DNA of 64,000 nucleotides. Source: an uncultured Pelagibacteraceae bacterium. Its GTDB lineage: Bacteria > Pseudomonadota > Alphaproteobacteria > Pelagibacterales > Pelagibacteraceae. Numbering within the stretch: position 1 is the first letter of the stretch; every line of letters starts with the position of its first letter. This document shows, piece after piece, positions 8,481 through 17,130 of this stretch. The translations under genes were made by a program, and so were the position numbers. The stretch is from contig CACBTT010000003.1 in the NCBI GenBank assembly GCA_902542235.1, positions 1-64,000 of the forward strand. The letters run 5' to 3'. A model generated the notes under the pieces. The model saw only the letters and a program-made list of their open reading frames with translations. It was not told the DNA's origin and did not search any database.

Positions 8481-9555
8481 TTTTAAAAATAGTTTTCATT
8501 CTTTTAAGGAATATTTGGTTTTCTTTTGTGTTACCAATTGTAAGTCTTAAACAATTTTTTATGCCATATGAATTCATTTCTCTAAGTATAATTCCATATT
8601 TTTGTAATTTTTTTAAAGTTGTATCTGCAGTAAATTTTGCTTTTTTGAAATCTAATAAAAAGAAATTTCCAGATATTTTGTTTGTATCGATATTGTATTT
8701 TAACATCTCACTTTTAATTTTTTTACACCATTTAAGATTATGTATTACTGACTTTTTAACAAATTTATTATCTTTAAGTGACTCAACAGCACAAATTTGT
8801 GCAAATTTATTTACGTTAAAAGGCGGTTTAATTTTATATAATTCCTTAATTATAGATTTATCGCCATATCCCCAACCTATTCTTAATGAGGCTAGACCGT
8901 AGATTTTTGAAAATGTTCTTAAAATAAATACATTTTTAGAGTTTTTAAATAACTCAATTCCGGATTTGTAATCCTTATTCTTCATATATTCAAAATATGC
9001 ATCATCAACAACCAATAAAATATTTTTATTTAATCTTCTCCTTAAGTCTAAGAGCTCGTTTTTTGTTAAATAAGTGCCTGTTGGATTGTTTGGATTTGCA
9101 ATAAAAACAATTTTTGTCTTTTTTGATGTCTTTTTAAGAATTTCTTTAATTGAAACCTTAAAATTAATTTCTTTAGCTAACTTTACATTTGCTCCAACGA
9201 TTTTGGAGTATATCCTATACATGAGGAAACTGTACTGGGGAACAACAACTTCATCATTTTCTCTAAGGAACAATTGACAAAGCATTTGAATTACTTCATC
9301 AGAACCAGAGCCACAAATTATCTTGGATTTGTCACAATTATACTTTTTTGATATTTTTTGTATAAGCTCCAAAAATTTACTGTCTGGATATTTTGATATA
9401 TCGAATTTAAACTTCAAAATTTTTTCGACATTTTTACTAACTCCTAAGGCAGACTCATTTGCTGATAACTTAATAATATTTTTATTGCCAACCAATAAGG
9501 ATTTTCCTGGTTTATAACTTTGTAATTTTATGTTTTTGAATCTTAACGCTGTCAT
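8470..9555 (-). CDS. hisC: Histidinol-phosphate / aromatic aminotransferase
   Basis: A 361-residue fold-type I PLP aminotransferase. The PLP lysine is K217 in RTFSKIYGLASLRIGWG. ANPNNPTGTYL near 154-164 and VVDDAYFEY near 181-189 are cofactor-binding segments. LSANESALG near 31-39 is the HisC substrate arm. HisC transaminates imidazole-acetol phosphate in histidine synthesis, and in this position (upstream of tyrA) it often also serves phenylalanine and tyrosine synthesis. It is divergent from metX across a 180-base region that holds the SAM-II riboswitch on the other strand. Confidence 0.9.
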   Translation of the reverse strand: MTALRFKNIKLQSYKPGKSLLVGNKNIIKLSANESALGVSKNVEKILKFKFDISKYPDSKFLELIQKISKKYNCDKSKIICGSGSDEVIQMLCQLFLRENDEVVVPQYSFLMYRIYSKIVGANVKLAKEINFKVSIKEILKKTSKKTKIVFIANPNNPTGTYLTKNELLDLRRRLNKNILLVVDDAYFEYMKNKDYKSGIELFKNSKNVFILRTFSKIYGLASLRIGWGYGDKSIIKELYKIKPPFNVNKFAQICAVESLKDNKFVKKSVIHNLKWCKKIKSEMLKYNIDTNKISGNFFLLDFKKAKFTADTTLKKLQKYGIILREMNSYGIKNCLRLTIGNTKENQIFLKRMKTIFKNVQ

Positions 9556-9617
9556 ATTAAATATTTCACTATAAATAGTCTTTTAACTAGATAAAACAAT
9601 AATTAATTGAGCAATAT

Positions 9618-9646
9618 TTGACATATAAAAATCTTTGAAGTAAAAG
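9618..9646 (+). promoter_or_regulatory. Candidate sigma-70 promoter of metX
   Basis: A perfect TTGACA (9618-9623) is followed after 17 bases by TAAAAG (9641-9646). Transcription would begin around 9652-9653, which is the first base pair of the SAM-II riboswitch. The match between predicted start site and riboswitch 5' end supports both calls. Confidence 0.65.
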
Positions 9647-9651
9647 CTGCA

Positions 9652-9701
9652 TGCGCTGATTTATACTGAATTGCGAGCGCTATAAAAAAACTGCTAAAAC
9701 G
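9652..9701 (+). promoter_or_regulatory. SAM-II riboswitch
   Basis: The segment matches the alphaproteobacterial SAM-II (metX) riboswitch closely. P1 is GCGCT (9653-9657) paired with AGCGC (9676-9680). The loop has the characteristic GATTTA and ATTGC blocks, and the 3' pseudoknot strand is GCTAAAA near 9693-9699. SAM-II elements bind S-adenosylmethionine through a single H-type pseudoknot and repress methionine genes. Here metX follows at 9736. A run of eight T (9702-9709) comes directly after the pseudoknot, and the metX start lies about 34 bases further on, so the usual ribosome-site masking is not obvious. Confidence 0.92.
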
Positions 9702-9735
9702 TTTTTTTTCTCACAATTCAATCAGTAAAATTATT

Positions 9736-10869
9736 ATGAATAAAAATATTGGTTCAAAAAAAATAATTATATCAAATCCCTTAAAATTGGATTGTGGTAA
9801 AGAAATTAATAACTTTCCAATAGCATATGAGACATATGGGGAATTAAACAGTGAAAAAAGTAATGCAATATTAGTTTTTCATGCTTTGACTGGAGATCAA
9901 TATGTTTCTGGAAAAAACCCAATAACTAATAAAGATGGTTGGTGGAGTTATGTTGTTGGAGAAAATAAGCCAATTGATACAAGTAAATTTTTTGTAATTT
10001 GTGCAAATGTTATTGGGGGCTGCATGGGATCTTATGGACCTAGCACTATAAATGAGTCAACTGGAAAACAAATAGGAACTGATTTTCCCATTATAACTAT
10101 TAATGACATGGTTAATGCTCAATACGAACTAATTAAATATTTAGAAATTGAAAAGCTTTTTGCTGTAGTAGGTGGTTCAATGGGTGGAATGCAGGTACTT
10201 CAATTTGTTGCTAATTTTCCAAATAAAGCAAAACTTGCAATACCGATTGCTTGCACATCTAGTCACTCGGCACAAAACATAGCGTTTAATGAGTTAGGAA
10301 GGCAGGCAATTATGGCTGACAGTAAGTGGGAAAATGGATTTTATAGTAATTACAAATTAAATCCTGACAAAGGGTTAGCAGTAGCAAGAATGGCGGCACA
10401 TATTACTTATCTTTCCGAAAAAGGATTGCAGGAAAAATTTGGAAGAAAATTGCAAGATAGGGATAGCCTAAGATATGGATTTGAGGCAGATTTTCAAATT
10501 GAAAGTTATCTTAGATACCAAGGCTCTGTGTTTGTTGATAGATTTGATGCTAATAGTTATCTATATATAACTCGTGCTATGGATTATTTTGACTTATCCA
10601 AACAGTACAAAGGGAATTTATCTGATGCATTCAAGAAAAGTAAAACAAAATTTTTTGTAATATCATTTACATCAGATTGGTTATATCCAACATCAGAGAA
10701 TAGAGAAATAGTTATAGCACTTAATTCTATTGGCACAGATGTTGGATTTGTTGAAATAGAATCTGATAAGGGGCATGACTCATTTTTGCTTGATGTTCCA
10801 AGTTTCCTAAAAACACTTGGTGATTATATTAATTCAACCTACAAAATTATAAATGAAAGAAGAATTTAA
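9736..10869 (+). CDS. metX: Homoserine O-acetyltransferase
   Basis: A 377-residue alpha/beta-hydrolase-fold acyltransferase that activates homoserine for methionine synthesis. The nucleophile elbow is GGSMGGMQ with S148. The other triad members are D314 (TSDWLYP) and H347 (KGHDSFLLD). IAYETYGELN at the N-terminus and HALTGDQYVSG near residues 54-64 are typical of MetX. The gene is preceded by a SAM-II riboswitch and overlaps metW by 17 bases. Family members use acetyl-CoA or succinyl-CoA; I cannot settle the donor from sequence. Confidence 0.95.
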   Translation: MNKNIGSKKIIISNPLKLDCGKEINNFPIAYETYGELNSEKSNAILVFHALTGDQYVSGKNPITNKDGWWSYVVGENKPIDTSKFFVICANVIGGCMGSYGPSTINESTGKQIGTDFPIITINDMVNAQYELIKYLEIEKLFAVVGGSMGGMQVLQFVANFPNKAKLAIPIACTSSHSAQNIAFNELGRQAIMADSKWENGFYSNYKLNPDKGLAVARMAAHITYLSEKGLQEKFGRKLQDRDSLRYGFEADFQIESYLRYQGSVFVDRFDANSYLYITRAMDYFDLSKQYKGNLSDAFKKSKTKFFVISFTSDWLYPTSENREIVIALNSIGTDVGFVEIESDKGHDSFLLDVPSFLKTLGDYINSTYKIINERRI

Positions 10870-11449
10870 CATTATATCTAATTTGATAGAGGAAAATACT
10901 AGAGTTCTAGATGTCGGTTGTGGCAATGGAGACTTGATGAAATTTTTACAAAAAAACAAAACTAAAGATATTCGTGGATTAGAAATTTCTAAAGAAAAAG
11001 TTCAAAATTGTTTATCAAAAGGATTAACTGTTATAGAAGGGAATGCTGAAAGAGATTTAAAACAATTTCCCAAATCGTCTTTTGACTACGTTATTTTAAG
11101 CCAAACATTACAAGCTTTTCTTAATCCTGAATTGGTAATTAATGAATTGCTTAAAGTAGGAAAAAAAGTAATTGTTACAATACCTAATTTTGGTTACTGG
11201 AGAGTTAGACTACAATTATTGTTTAAAGGCACAATGCCTGTAACAGAAAATTTACCTCATGAATGGTACAACACACCAAATTTACATATGTGCACAATTA
11301 AAGATTTTTATAATTTTTGCAGTACTAAGAATATTAAAATATATAAGTCTATTGCTTTAAAAAAAAGTCGAATTTCAGAAATAAACAAATCAAATTTAAA
11401 TTATAAAAATCTTGACTCTCACTTAGGTATATTTTTAATAGAAAGTTAA
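10853..11449 (+). CDS. metW: Methionine biosynthesis protein MetW
   Basis: A 198-residue class I SAM-dependent methyltransferase-fold protein. The cofactor motif VLDVGCGNGDL lies at residues 18-28. SLSQTLQAFLNPELVINELLKVGKK-type sequence near 76-100 and TIPNFGYWRVRLQLLFKGTMP near 108-128 are MetW hallmarks. MetW works with MetX in many Proteobacteria, where the pair is needed for homoserine acylation. The 17-base overlap with metX and the shared riboswitch support the same role here. gloB follows without spacer. Confidence 0.93.
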   Translation: MKEEFNIISNLIEENTRVLDVGCGNGDLMKFLQKNKTKDIRGLEISKEKVQNCLSKGLTVIEGNAERDLKQFPKSSFDYVILSQTLQAFLNPELVINELLKVGKKVIVTIPNFGYWRVRLQLLFKGTMPVTENLPHEWYNTPNLHMCTIKDFYNFCSTKNIKIYKSIALKKSRISEINKSNLNYKNLDSHLGIFLIES

Positions 11450-12169
11450 ATGAAAGTAGAAATTATTAAGTGTCTGGAAGATAATTTTTCTTACATTTTA
11501 ATTAATGAATCTAATAGAAATTGTTGTGTTATTGATCCTGGTGAAGCAGATCCAATTATGAATTATTTAAAGAGAAATAAATTAAATTTAAAATATATAT
11601 TAAATACACATCATCATAATGACCATGTTGGTGGGAATGAGGAATTAAAAAAAAAATTTAATGCAGAAGTAGTAGGTTATATTGGAGATAAAAGTAGAAT
11701 ACCTCAAATTGATATTTGCTTAAATGATGGTGAAATTTGGAAAGAAGATATTTTTGAAGCAAAAATCTATCATGTCCCAGGTCATACAATAGGTCACATC
11801 TGTTTTCATTTTTTTAAAAATAAATTAATTTTTACAGGAGATACTTTATTCTCCTTGGGATGTGGAAGAATTTTTGAAGGAAGTTATGAGCAAATGTATA
11901 ACTCATTACAAGTTTTAAAAAATTTAGATAAAGACACAAAAATTTATTGTGGACATGAGTATACTTTAAAGAATTCTGAATTTTGTTTAGCACAAGATTC
12001 CAATAACAATGAATTACTAAACAAAATTAAAGAAATTAAAGAAAAAATTAAACAAGGAAAAACTAGTATGCCATCGACGATTGGTGAGGAACTTAATTGT
12101 AACATTTTTCTTAAGTCAAACGATCTAGAAAATTTCAAAAAATTGCGGGATTTAAAGGATAATTTTTAA
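11450..12169 (+). CDS. gloB: Hydroxyacylglutathione hydrolase (glyoxalase II)
   Basis: A 239-residue metallo-beta-lactamase-fold thioesterase that hydrolyses S-lactoylglutathione to lactate and glutathione. The THxHxDH motif is THHHNDH at 53-59. Further metal ligands are His in VPGHTIGH near 104-111, Asp in FTGDTLF near 124-130, and His in YCGHEYT near 164-170. The C-terminal all-alpha glutathione-binding domain is present but short. It starts directly after the metW stop, so it belongs to the metX transcription unit. Confidence 0.92.
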   Translation: MKVEIIKCLEDNFSYILINESNRNCCVIDPGEADPIMNYLKRNKLNLKYILNTHHHNDHVGGNEELKKKFNAEVVGYIGDKSRIPQIDICLNDGEIWKEDIFEAKIYHVPGHTIGHICFHFFKNKLIFTGDTLFSLGCGRIFEGSYEQMYNSLQVLKNLDKDTKIYCGHEYTLKNSEFCLAQDSNNNELLNKIKEIKEKIKQGKTSMPSTIGEELNCNIFLKSNDLENFKKLRDLKDNF

Positions 12170-12179
12170 GTTATTAAAC

Positions 12180-12207
12180 TTGACTATAATACAACCCGGA
12201 CTATATT
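12180..12207 (+). promoter_or_regulatory. Candidate sigma-70 promoter of rplU
   Basis: TTGACT (12180-12185) and TATATT (12202-12207) are separated by 16 bases and end 26 bases before the rplU ATG. Both hexamers match five of six consensus positions. It lies in the 64-base gap after gloB, the right place to start the rplU-to-rppH operon. Confidence 0.6.
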
Positions 12208-12233
12208 GCTCTCTATAAAAATTAAGGCTAACT

Positions 12234-12635
12234 ATGTCATTCGCAGTAATTCAAACAGGTGGTAAACAATATAAAGTTAAAGCTGGAGAGATTCTTAAAG
12301 TTGAAAAACTCGAAGATTCAAAAGAAAATTCAAAAATAGAGTTTAATGAAATACTAGCTTACGGAGATGATAAAAATTTAGAGTTAGGAGAGCCGACAAT
12401 TAGTGGAGCTAAAGTTGAAGCTGAATTAATAAAAAATGGAAAAAATAGAACAGTTCTTATTTTTAAAAAAAGGAGAAGGCAAAATTCGAGAAGAAAAAAT
12501 GGTCATAGACAAAAATTTACAATGGTAAGAATAAGTAAAATCTATTCAAAAGATGGTAAAGTTATTTCTGAAGCAGAAAAAAGAGAAGAAATACCATCAA
12601 AAAAAACAGTTGAAACTAAGGAAGCAGCTAAATAA
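12234..12635 (+). CDS. rplU: 50S ribosomal protein L21
   Basis: A 133-residue L21: MSFAVIQTGGKQYKVKAGE at the start and the rRNA-binding block FKKRRRQNSRRKNGHRQKF at about 78-96 are diagnostic. Typical L21 is about 100-105 residues; the extra 25-30 residues form a charged Lys/Glu tail (EKREEIPSKKTVETKEAAK). rpmA follows after 10 bases in the conserved rplU-rpmA-obgE order. A promoter candidate lies just upstream. Confidence 0.96.
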   Translation: MSFAVIQTGGKQYKVKAGEILKVEKLEDSKENSKIEFNEILAYGDDKNLELGEPTISGAKVEAELIKNGKNRTVLIFKKRRRQNSRRKNGHRQKFTMVRISKIYSKDGKVISEAEKREEIPSKKTVETKEAAK

Positions 12636-12645
12636 AAAGTAATTT

Positions 12646-12900
12646 ATGGCAACGAAAAAAGCAGGTGGATCGTCAAGAAACGGAAGAGATAGTGCAGGTC
12701 GTAGACTGGGTGTGAAAAAATATGGTGGCGAGATGGTTGTGCCTGGCAACATTATTGTAAGACAAAGGGGAACTAAAATATTTCCTGGAGAAAATGTTGG
12801 AATGGGTAAAGACCATTCGATTTTTTCCGTTGTTAAAGGCAAAGTAGAGTTTAAAAAATCAAAATCTGATAGAACTTACGTTTCTGTAAAGCCCAATTAA
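12646..12900 (+). CDS. rpmA: 50S ribosomal protein L27
   Basis: An 84-residue L27 with the diagnostic start [20 protein letters not shown], then LGVKKYGGE and [20 protein letters not shown]. The N-terminal tail reaches toward the peptidyl-transferase centre in known ribosomes. The order rplU-rpmA-obgE is conserved. A weak stem (ACAAC 12906-12910 with GTTGT 12920-12924) lies between this gene and obgE but has no T run after it. Confidence 0.97.
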   Translation: MATKKAGGSSRNGRDSAGRRLGVKKYGGEMVVPGNIIVRQRGTKIFPGENVGMGKDHSIFSVVKGKVEFKKSKSDRTYVSVKPN

Positions 12901-12927
12901 TAGATACAACACTCACATAGTTGTTAT

Positions 12928-13911
12928 ATGAAATTTCTAGATCAAGTTAAGATATATGTAAAAGCTGGCAACGGAGGTTCAGGATCTCCAAGTTTTCGTA
13001 GGGAAAAATTTGTAGAGTTTGGTGGCCCTGATGGCGGCGATGGAGGGAAAGGAGGATCTGTAATTCTTATAAGTGAAAGAAATCTTAATACTTTGATTGA
13101 TTACAGGTATCAACAACACTTCAAAGCTGAAAGAGGAAAGGATGGTAGCGGAAAAAACAAAACTGGGAAAGGTGGTGAAGATTTATATTTAAAAGTACCT
13201 TTAGGAACACAAGTATTTGAAGAAGATAATAAAACACTTATTTATGATTTTAAAAGTCAGAAAGAGGAATTTTTAGTAGCAAGCGGAGGTAAGGGAGGAT
13301 TTGGAAATACAAGATTTAAGTCCTCAACCAATAGAGCCCCAAAGAAATTTACAAAAGGGGGTCAAGGAGAGGAATTTTGGATTTGGCTTCAACTAAAAAC
13401 AATTGCTGATATCGGTATCATTGGCTTGCCCAATGCTGGAAAATCCAGCTTGCTTGCATCAATGACGAGTGCAAATCCAAAAATAGCAAACTATAAATTT
13501 ACTACAATTAATCCAAATCTTGGGGTTGCTAGTTATGATGACAAAGAAGTTACTTTAGCAGACATACCAGGCTTAATTGAGGGCGCTCATACTGGAACTG
13601 GTCTTGGGATAAAATTTTTAAAACATATAGAAAGGTGCAAAACTTTGCTGCATTTAATAGATATAACTGAAGATGATTTATTTATTTCTTACAATCAAGT
13701 CAGAAAAGAATTATCAAAATACAGTAAAGATTTAGTAAAAAAAAAAGAAATAGTAGTTTTAAATAAAATTGACTTAATAGATGAAGAGGAAAAAAAAGAA
13801 AAGATAAAAAAACTCAAGAATAAATTAAAAAAAAATATCTTTTTCATGTCAACAATGGATAAAAAATCGGTATCAGATATAAAGTCAAAGTTGGTAAACT
13901 ATGTATCTTAA
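12928..13911 (+). CDS. obgE: Obg/CgtA family ribosome-assembly GTPase
   Basis: A 327-residue protein. The glycine-rich Obg fold spans about 1-157 (KAGNGGSGSPSFRREKFVEFGGPDGGDGG...). The GTPase domain follows, with G1 GLPNAGKSS near 165-173, G3 DIPGLIEGAH near 212-221 and G4 NKID near 280-283. The C-terminal OCT extension found in some Obg proteins is absent. Obg acts in large-subunit maturation. The 3' end overlaps proB by 11 bases. Confidence 0.96.
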   Translation: MKFLDQVKIYVKAGNGGSGSPSFRREKFVEFGGPDGGDGGKGGSVILISERNLNTLIDYRYQQHFKAERGKDGSGKNKTGKGGEDLYLKVPLGTQVFEEDNKTLIYDFKSQKEEFLVASGGKGGFGNTRFKSSTNRAPKKFTKGGQGEEFWIWLQLKTIADIGIIGLPNAGKSSLLASMTSANPKIANYKFTTINPNLGVASYDDKEVTLADIPGLIEGAHTGTGLGIKFLKHIERCKTLLHLIDITEDDLFISYNQVRKELSKYSKDLVKKKEIVVLNKIDLIDEEEKKEKIKKLKNKLKKNIFFMSTMDKKSVSDIKSKLVNYVS

Positions 13912-15007
13912 GGACTCCAAAACTGTAGTGATAAAAATAGGTTCATCTTTATTAATAAATGATAATAAAATTATTAGAGAAAAATGGCTTTTGGAATTTG
14001 CTAAAGATATTAAAGAGTTACAAAAACTTAAAAAGAACATTGTTATAGTGAGTTCTGGAGCAATTGCTTTGGGGTGTAAAAAATTACAATTAAATAAAAA
14101 AACTTTAAAGCTTGATAAAAGCCAAGCTGTTGCATCAATTGGACAAATAGAATTAATGAATCTTTTTAAAAAGACATTTAGCTCAAATAAAATAAATATT
14201 TCTCAAATTCTAATTACTTTAGAAGATACTGAACAAAGAAGAAGAGCTATAAATGCCAAAAGAACTTTCGAAAACTTATTTGAGCTTAATTTTGTACCTG
14301 TTGTTAATGAAAATGATAGTATTGCAACTTCTGAAATTAAATACGGAGATAATGACAGATTAGCATCAAGAGTTGCACAAATATCAGGTGCAGATTGCTT
14401 AATATTATTGTCTGATGTTGATGGATTGTATTCTAAAAACCCAAAAATTTATAAAAATGCTAAATTGATTAAAGAAATAAAAAATATTGATTCTAAAATT
14501 GAAAATTTTTCAACTAAAAGCACAAGTGAGTATGGTACTGGTGGAATGAAAACGAAAATTGATGCTGCAAAAGTATGTCAAGTCTCGGGTTGCTATATGG
14601 CTATTGCAAATGGTTTAATTAAAAGACCAATTAAAAATATATTGGAACATAATTCTGGGACATGGTTTTTGCCAAAAGTATCTAAATTAGATGCAAGAAA
14701 AAAATGGATAATTAGCTCTATATCTCCAAAAGGAGAGATCATTATAGATGATGGTGCTTTAAGTGCTTTAAAAAATGGAAAAAGTTTATTAGCTGCAGGT
14801 ATTAGAAAAGTTTCAGGAAAATTTGTTAAAGGTGATCATGTTAGAATTTTAGATAAAAATAACAAAGAATTTGCTAGAGGGTTGAGCAGTTTTACATCTG
14901 ATGAGATATCCAAAATAAAAGGAGAGCATTCTAACAAAATTAGTAATCTTTTAGGCTATGTTACAAAGTCTGAAGTTATACATAAAGATGATATGGTTAA
15001 AATTTAA
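13901..15007 (+). CDS. proB: Glutamate 5-kinase
   Basis: A 368-residue kinase catalysing the first step of proline synthesis. The amino-acid-kinase domain starts with TVVIKIGSSLL at 8-18 and contains IVSSGAIALGCKKL near 49-62 and NENDSIATSEIKYGDNDRLASR near 134-155. The C-terminal PUA domain is present (KGEIIIDDGALSALKNGKSLLAAGI and the following FVKGDHVRI). It overlaps obgE by 11 bases, and its stop overlaps the proA start (TAATG), so proB and proA are coupled. Confidence 0.95.
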   Translation: MYLKDSKTVVIKIGSSLLINDNKIIREKWLLEFAKDIKELQKLKKNIVIVSSGAIALGCKKLQLNKKTLKLDKSQAVASIGQIELMNLFKKTFSSNKINISQILITLEDTEQRRRAINAKRTFENLFELNFVPVVNENDSIATSEIKYGDNDRLASRVAQISGADCLILLSDVDGLYSKNPKIYKNAKLIKEIKNIDSKIENFSTKSTSEYGTGGMKTKIDAAKVCQVSGCYMAIANGLIKRPIKNILEHNSGTWFLPKVSKLDARKKWIISSISPKGEIIIDDGALSALKNGKSLLAAGIRKVSGKFVKGDHVRILDKNNKEFARGLSSFTSDEISKIKGEHSNKISNLLGYVTKSEVIHKDDMVKI

Positions 15008-16254
15008 TGAGTAAACTACTTAAAAAAATTGGATTGAATTCTAGAAAAGCTTTGAATTCAAGTATTAGTCCAAAAAAAAAGAATAAAGTTTTAAAAGATT
15101 TTGTAAAATTAATTGAGATTAATAAGAATAAAATTATTAGTGAAAATAAGAAAGATATTTTTTATGCAAGAGGAAAAAAATTAAAAGAAAACTTAATCCA
15201 AAGACTCACTCTAAATAATAATAAATTAAAAAGTATAATTGACTCTGTTAAAACTATTACTTCTTTTAAAGATCCAATAGATCAAGTAACTTCCAAATGG
15301 AAAAGGCCAAATGGACTTGAAATTAGAAGAGTTACAATACCAATAGGAGTTATAGGTGTAATATTTGAAAGTAGACCCAATGTTACTTCGGATGTATCAG
15401 CACTATGTTTTAAATCTGGAAATGCTGTTATATTAAGAGGTGGTTCCGAAGCCTACAATAGTAATAAAATTTTAGTAAATTTATTTAGGAAAGCTCTAAA
15501 AAAAAATAAAGTAAACGAAAATTACGTCCAGTTTATTAACAACAAGAGCAGAAAACTTGTCGATTATTTATTATCAAAAATGGAAAACTCTATTGATGTT
15601 GTAATACCACGAGGCGGAAAAAATTTAGTAAAAAAAGTTAAACAACTTTCAAAGGTGCCAGTTATTGGTCATTTGGAAGGAATTTGTCATACATATATTG
15701 ATAAAGAAGCAGAAGATTATATGGCAAACAAAATAGTGTTAAACGCTAAGTTAAGAAATACTAGTATATGTGGTGCAACTGAAACTCTCTTAATACATAA
15801 AAGTAAATCAAAATCAGTAAATTTAATTTTAAATTCACTAGCTAAAAGCGGTTGTAAAATTTTAGCTGATAGAAAAATAAGCAAATTATTTAAAGGCAAA
15901 ACATATCCTGCAAATAATAATACTTGGTCAAAAGAACATCTTTCACCAATTATTTCTGTTAAATTAGTGAATGATGTCAAAGAAGCAGTTGCCCATGTCA
16001 ACAAATATGGAACTATGCATACAGATGCAATAGTTACTAAAAATAAAAATACATCAAAATTCTTTATTAAGAATGTAAAAAGCTCTATTGCTATTCAAAA
16101 TTCGTCAACACAATTTGCTGACGGAGGCGAATTTGGATTTGGTGGAGAGGTTGGTATTTCAACAAACACCTTGCCACCAAGAGGTCCTGTCGGTTTAAAT
16201 CAGTTAGTAAGTTATAAATATGAAGTTTATGGTTCGGGGCAAATTAGAAAATAA
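15007..16254 (+). CDS. proA: Glutamate-5-semialdehyde dehydrogenase (gamma-glutamyl phosphate reductase)
   Basis: A 415-residue ALDH-superfamily enzyme that reduces gamma-glutamyl phosphate with NADPH, the second step of proline synthesis. The catalytic Cys is C255 in NTSICGATETLL. VIFESRPNVTSDVSALCFKSGNAVILRGG-type sequence near 119-147 binds NADP. FGFGGEVGISTNTLPPRGPVGL near the C-terminus is typical of ProA. The start overlaps proB, and nadD overlaps its 3' end by 35 bases. Confidence 0.96.
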   Translation: MSKLLKKIGLNSRKALNSSISPKKKNKVLKDFVKLIEINKNKIISENKKDIFYARGKKLKENLIQRLTLNNNKLKSIIDSVKTITSFKDPIDQVTSKWKRPNGLEIRRVTIPIGVIGVIFESRPNVTSDVSALCFKSGNAVILRGGSEAYNSNKILVNLFRKALKKNKVNENYVQFINNKSRKLVDYLLSKMENSIDVVIPRGGKNLVKKVKQLSKVPVIGHLEGICHTYIDKEAEDYMANKIVLNAKLRNTSICGATETLLIHKSKSKSVNLILNSLAKSGCKILADRKISKLFKGKTYPANNNTWSKEHLSPIISVKLVNDVKEAVAHVNKYGTMHTDAIVTKNKNTSKFFIKNVKSSIAIQNSSTQFADGGEFGFGGEVGISTNTLPPRGPVGLNQLVSYKYEVYGSGQIRK

Positions 16255-16762
16255 AAGGATTGGTATACTCGGGGGATCGTTTGATCCAGCACATGTTGGT
16301 CATGTAAGAATTTCTAAATTAGCAAAAAAAAATTATGATTTGAGTCAAGTTATATGGGCTATAACAAAACAAAATCCATTTAAAAAAAATAATCCAAATG
16401 ATCTATCTAAAAGAACAGCTTATGCAAAAAAAATTAATAAAAATAATAAATTTATAAAAATTAAATGTTTTGAAGAAATAATAAAATCTAATCGTACAGT
16501 AGATTTAATTAAATATTTAAAAAAAAAATTTAAACATTCAGAAATATTTTTTTTAATGGGGGCAGATAATCTAATAAATTTTCATAAATGGAAGGGGTAC
16601 AATTCAATAACTAAAATGTGCAAAATATTGGTATTTGATCGAAATGGATACAAATCAAAGGCTTTTAGATCTAAATCATTTAAGAAATATAATAAAAAAG
16701 CAGTTGAATTTATAAAGTTTAATAAAGTCAATATTTCATCTTCTCAATTAAGAAAAATTTGA
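16220..16762 (+). CDS. nadD: Nicotinate-mononucleotide adenylyltransferase
   Basis: A 180-residue nucleotidyltransferase that makes deamido-NAD. IGILGGSFDPAHVGHVRIS near residues 14-32 carries the (H/T)xGH motif. FFLMGADNLINFHKW near 111-125 is the substrate site, and the ISSSQLRK motif occupies the last residues. Most NadD proteins continue for 15-20 residues past that motif; this one stops after one more residue. The start is uncertain: ATG at 16220 or ATG at 16229, both inside proA. rsfS follows after 17 bases, as in many bacteria. Confidence 0.9.
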   Translation: MKFMVRGKLENKRIGILGGSFDPAHVGHVRISKLAKKNYDLSQVIWAITKQNPFKKNNPNDLSKRTAYAKKINKNNKFIKIKCFEEIIKSNRTVDLIKYLKKKFKHSEIFFLMGADNLINFHKWKGYNSITKMCKILVFDRNGYKSKAFRSKSFKKYNKKAVEFIKFNKVNISSSQLRKI

Positions 16763-16779
16763 TACTCTAAATCTAATTA

Positions 16780-17130
16780 ATGGAAAAAATATCAGCTCTT
16801 AAAGATGAAATAATCAAAACGCTTGATATTAACAAAGCCTTAGACATAGTTTCAATAGATCTCGAAGGAAAATCATCAGTTGCAGACTTCATGATTATAG
16901 CAAGTGGTACATCATCAAGACATATTCAAGCTTTATCTGAACAAGTTTTTGAAAAATTAAAAATTAACGGTGTGAATAATTGTAAAATTGAAGGAAAAGA
17001 TAGCAATGATTGGAAGCTTGTAGATGGGATCGACTTAATTGTTCATATTTTCAATCCTGAGAAAAGAAAATTTTATGAATTAGAAAAAATGTGGTCAGAA
17101 TTAATTCCTAAAGAAAAACTGATCATATGA
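16780..17130 (+). CDS. rsfS: Ribosome silencing factor RsfS
   Basis: A 116-residue RsfS/Iojap protein. Marks include DIVSIDLEGKSSVADFMIIASGTSSRHIQALS at about 22-53 and the C-terminal VDGIDLIVHIFNPEKRKFYELEKMW region near 84-108. RsfS binds L14 on the large subunit and blocks subunit joining when cells are starved. The order nadD-rsfS is conserved, but the rlmH gene that usually follows is missing: ctpA starts inside the rsfS stop (ATGA). Confidence 0.94.
   Translation: MEKISALKDEIIKTLDINKALDIVSIDLEGKSSVADFMIIASGTSSRHIQALSEQVFEKLKINGVNNCKIEGKDSNDWKLVDGIDLIVHIFNPEKRKFYELEKMWSELIPKEKLII

Noticed and set aside
12906..12924. Small stem between rpmA and obgE as a terminator
   Set aside because: Only five base pairs (ACAAC/GTTGT) and no T run follows; the genes belong to one conserved operon.
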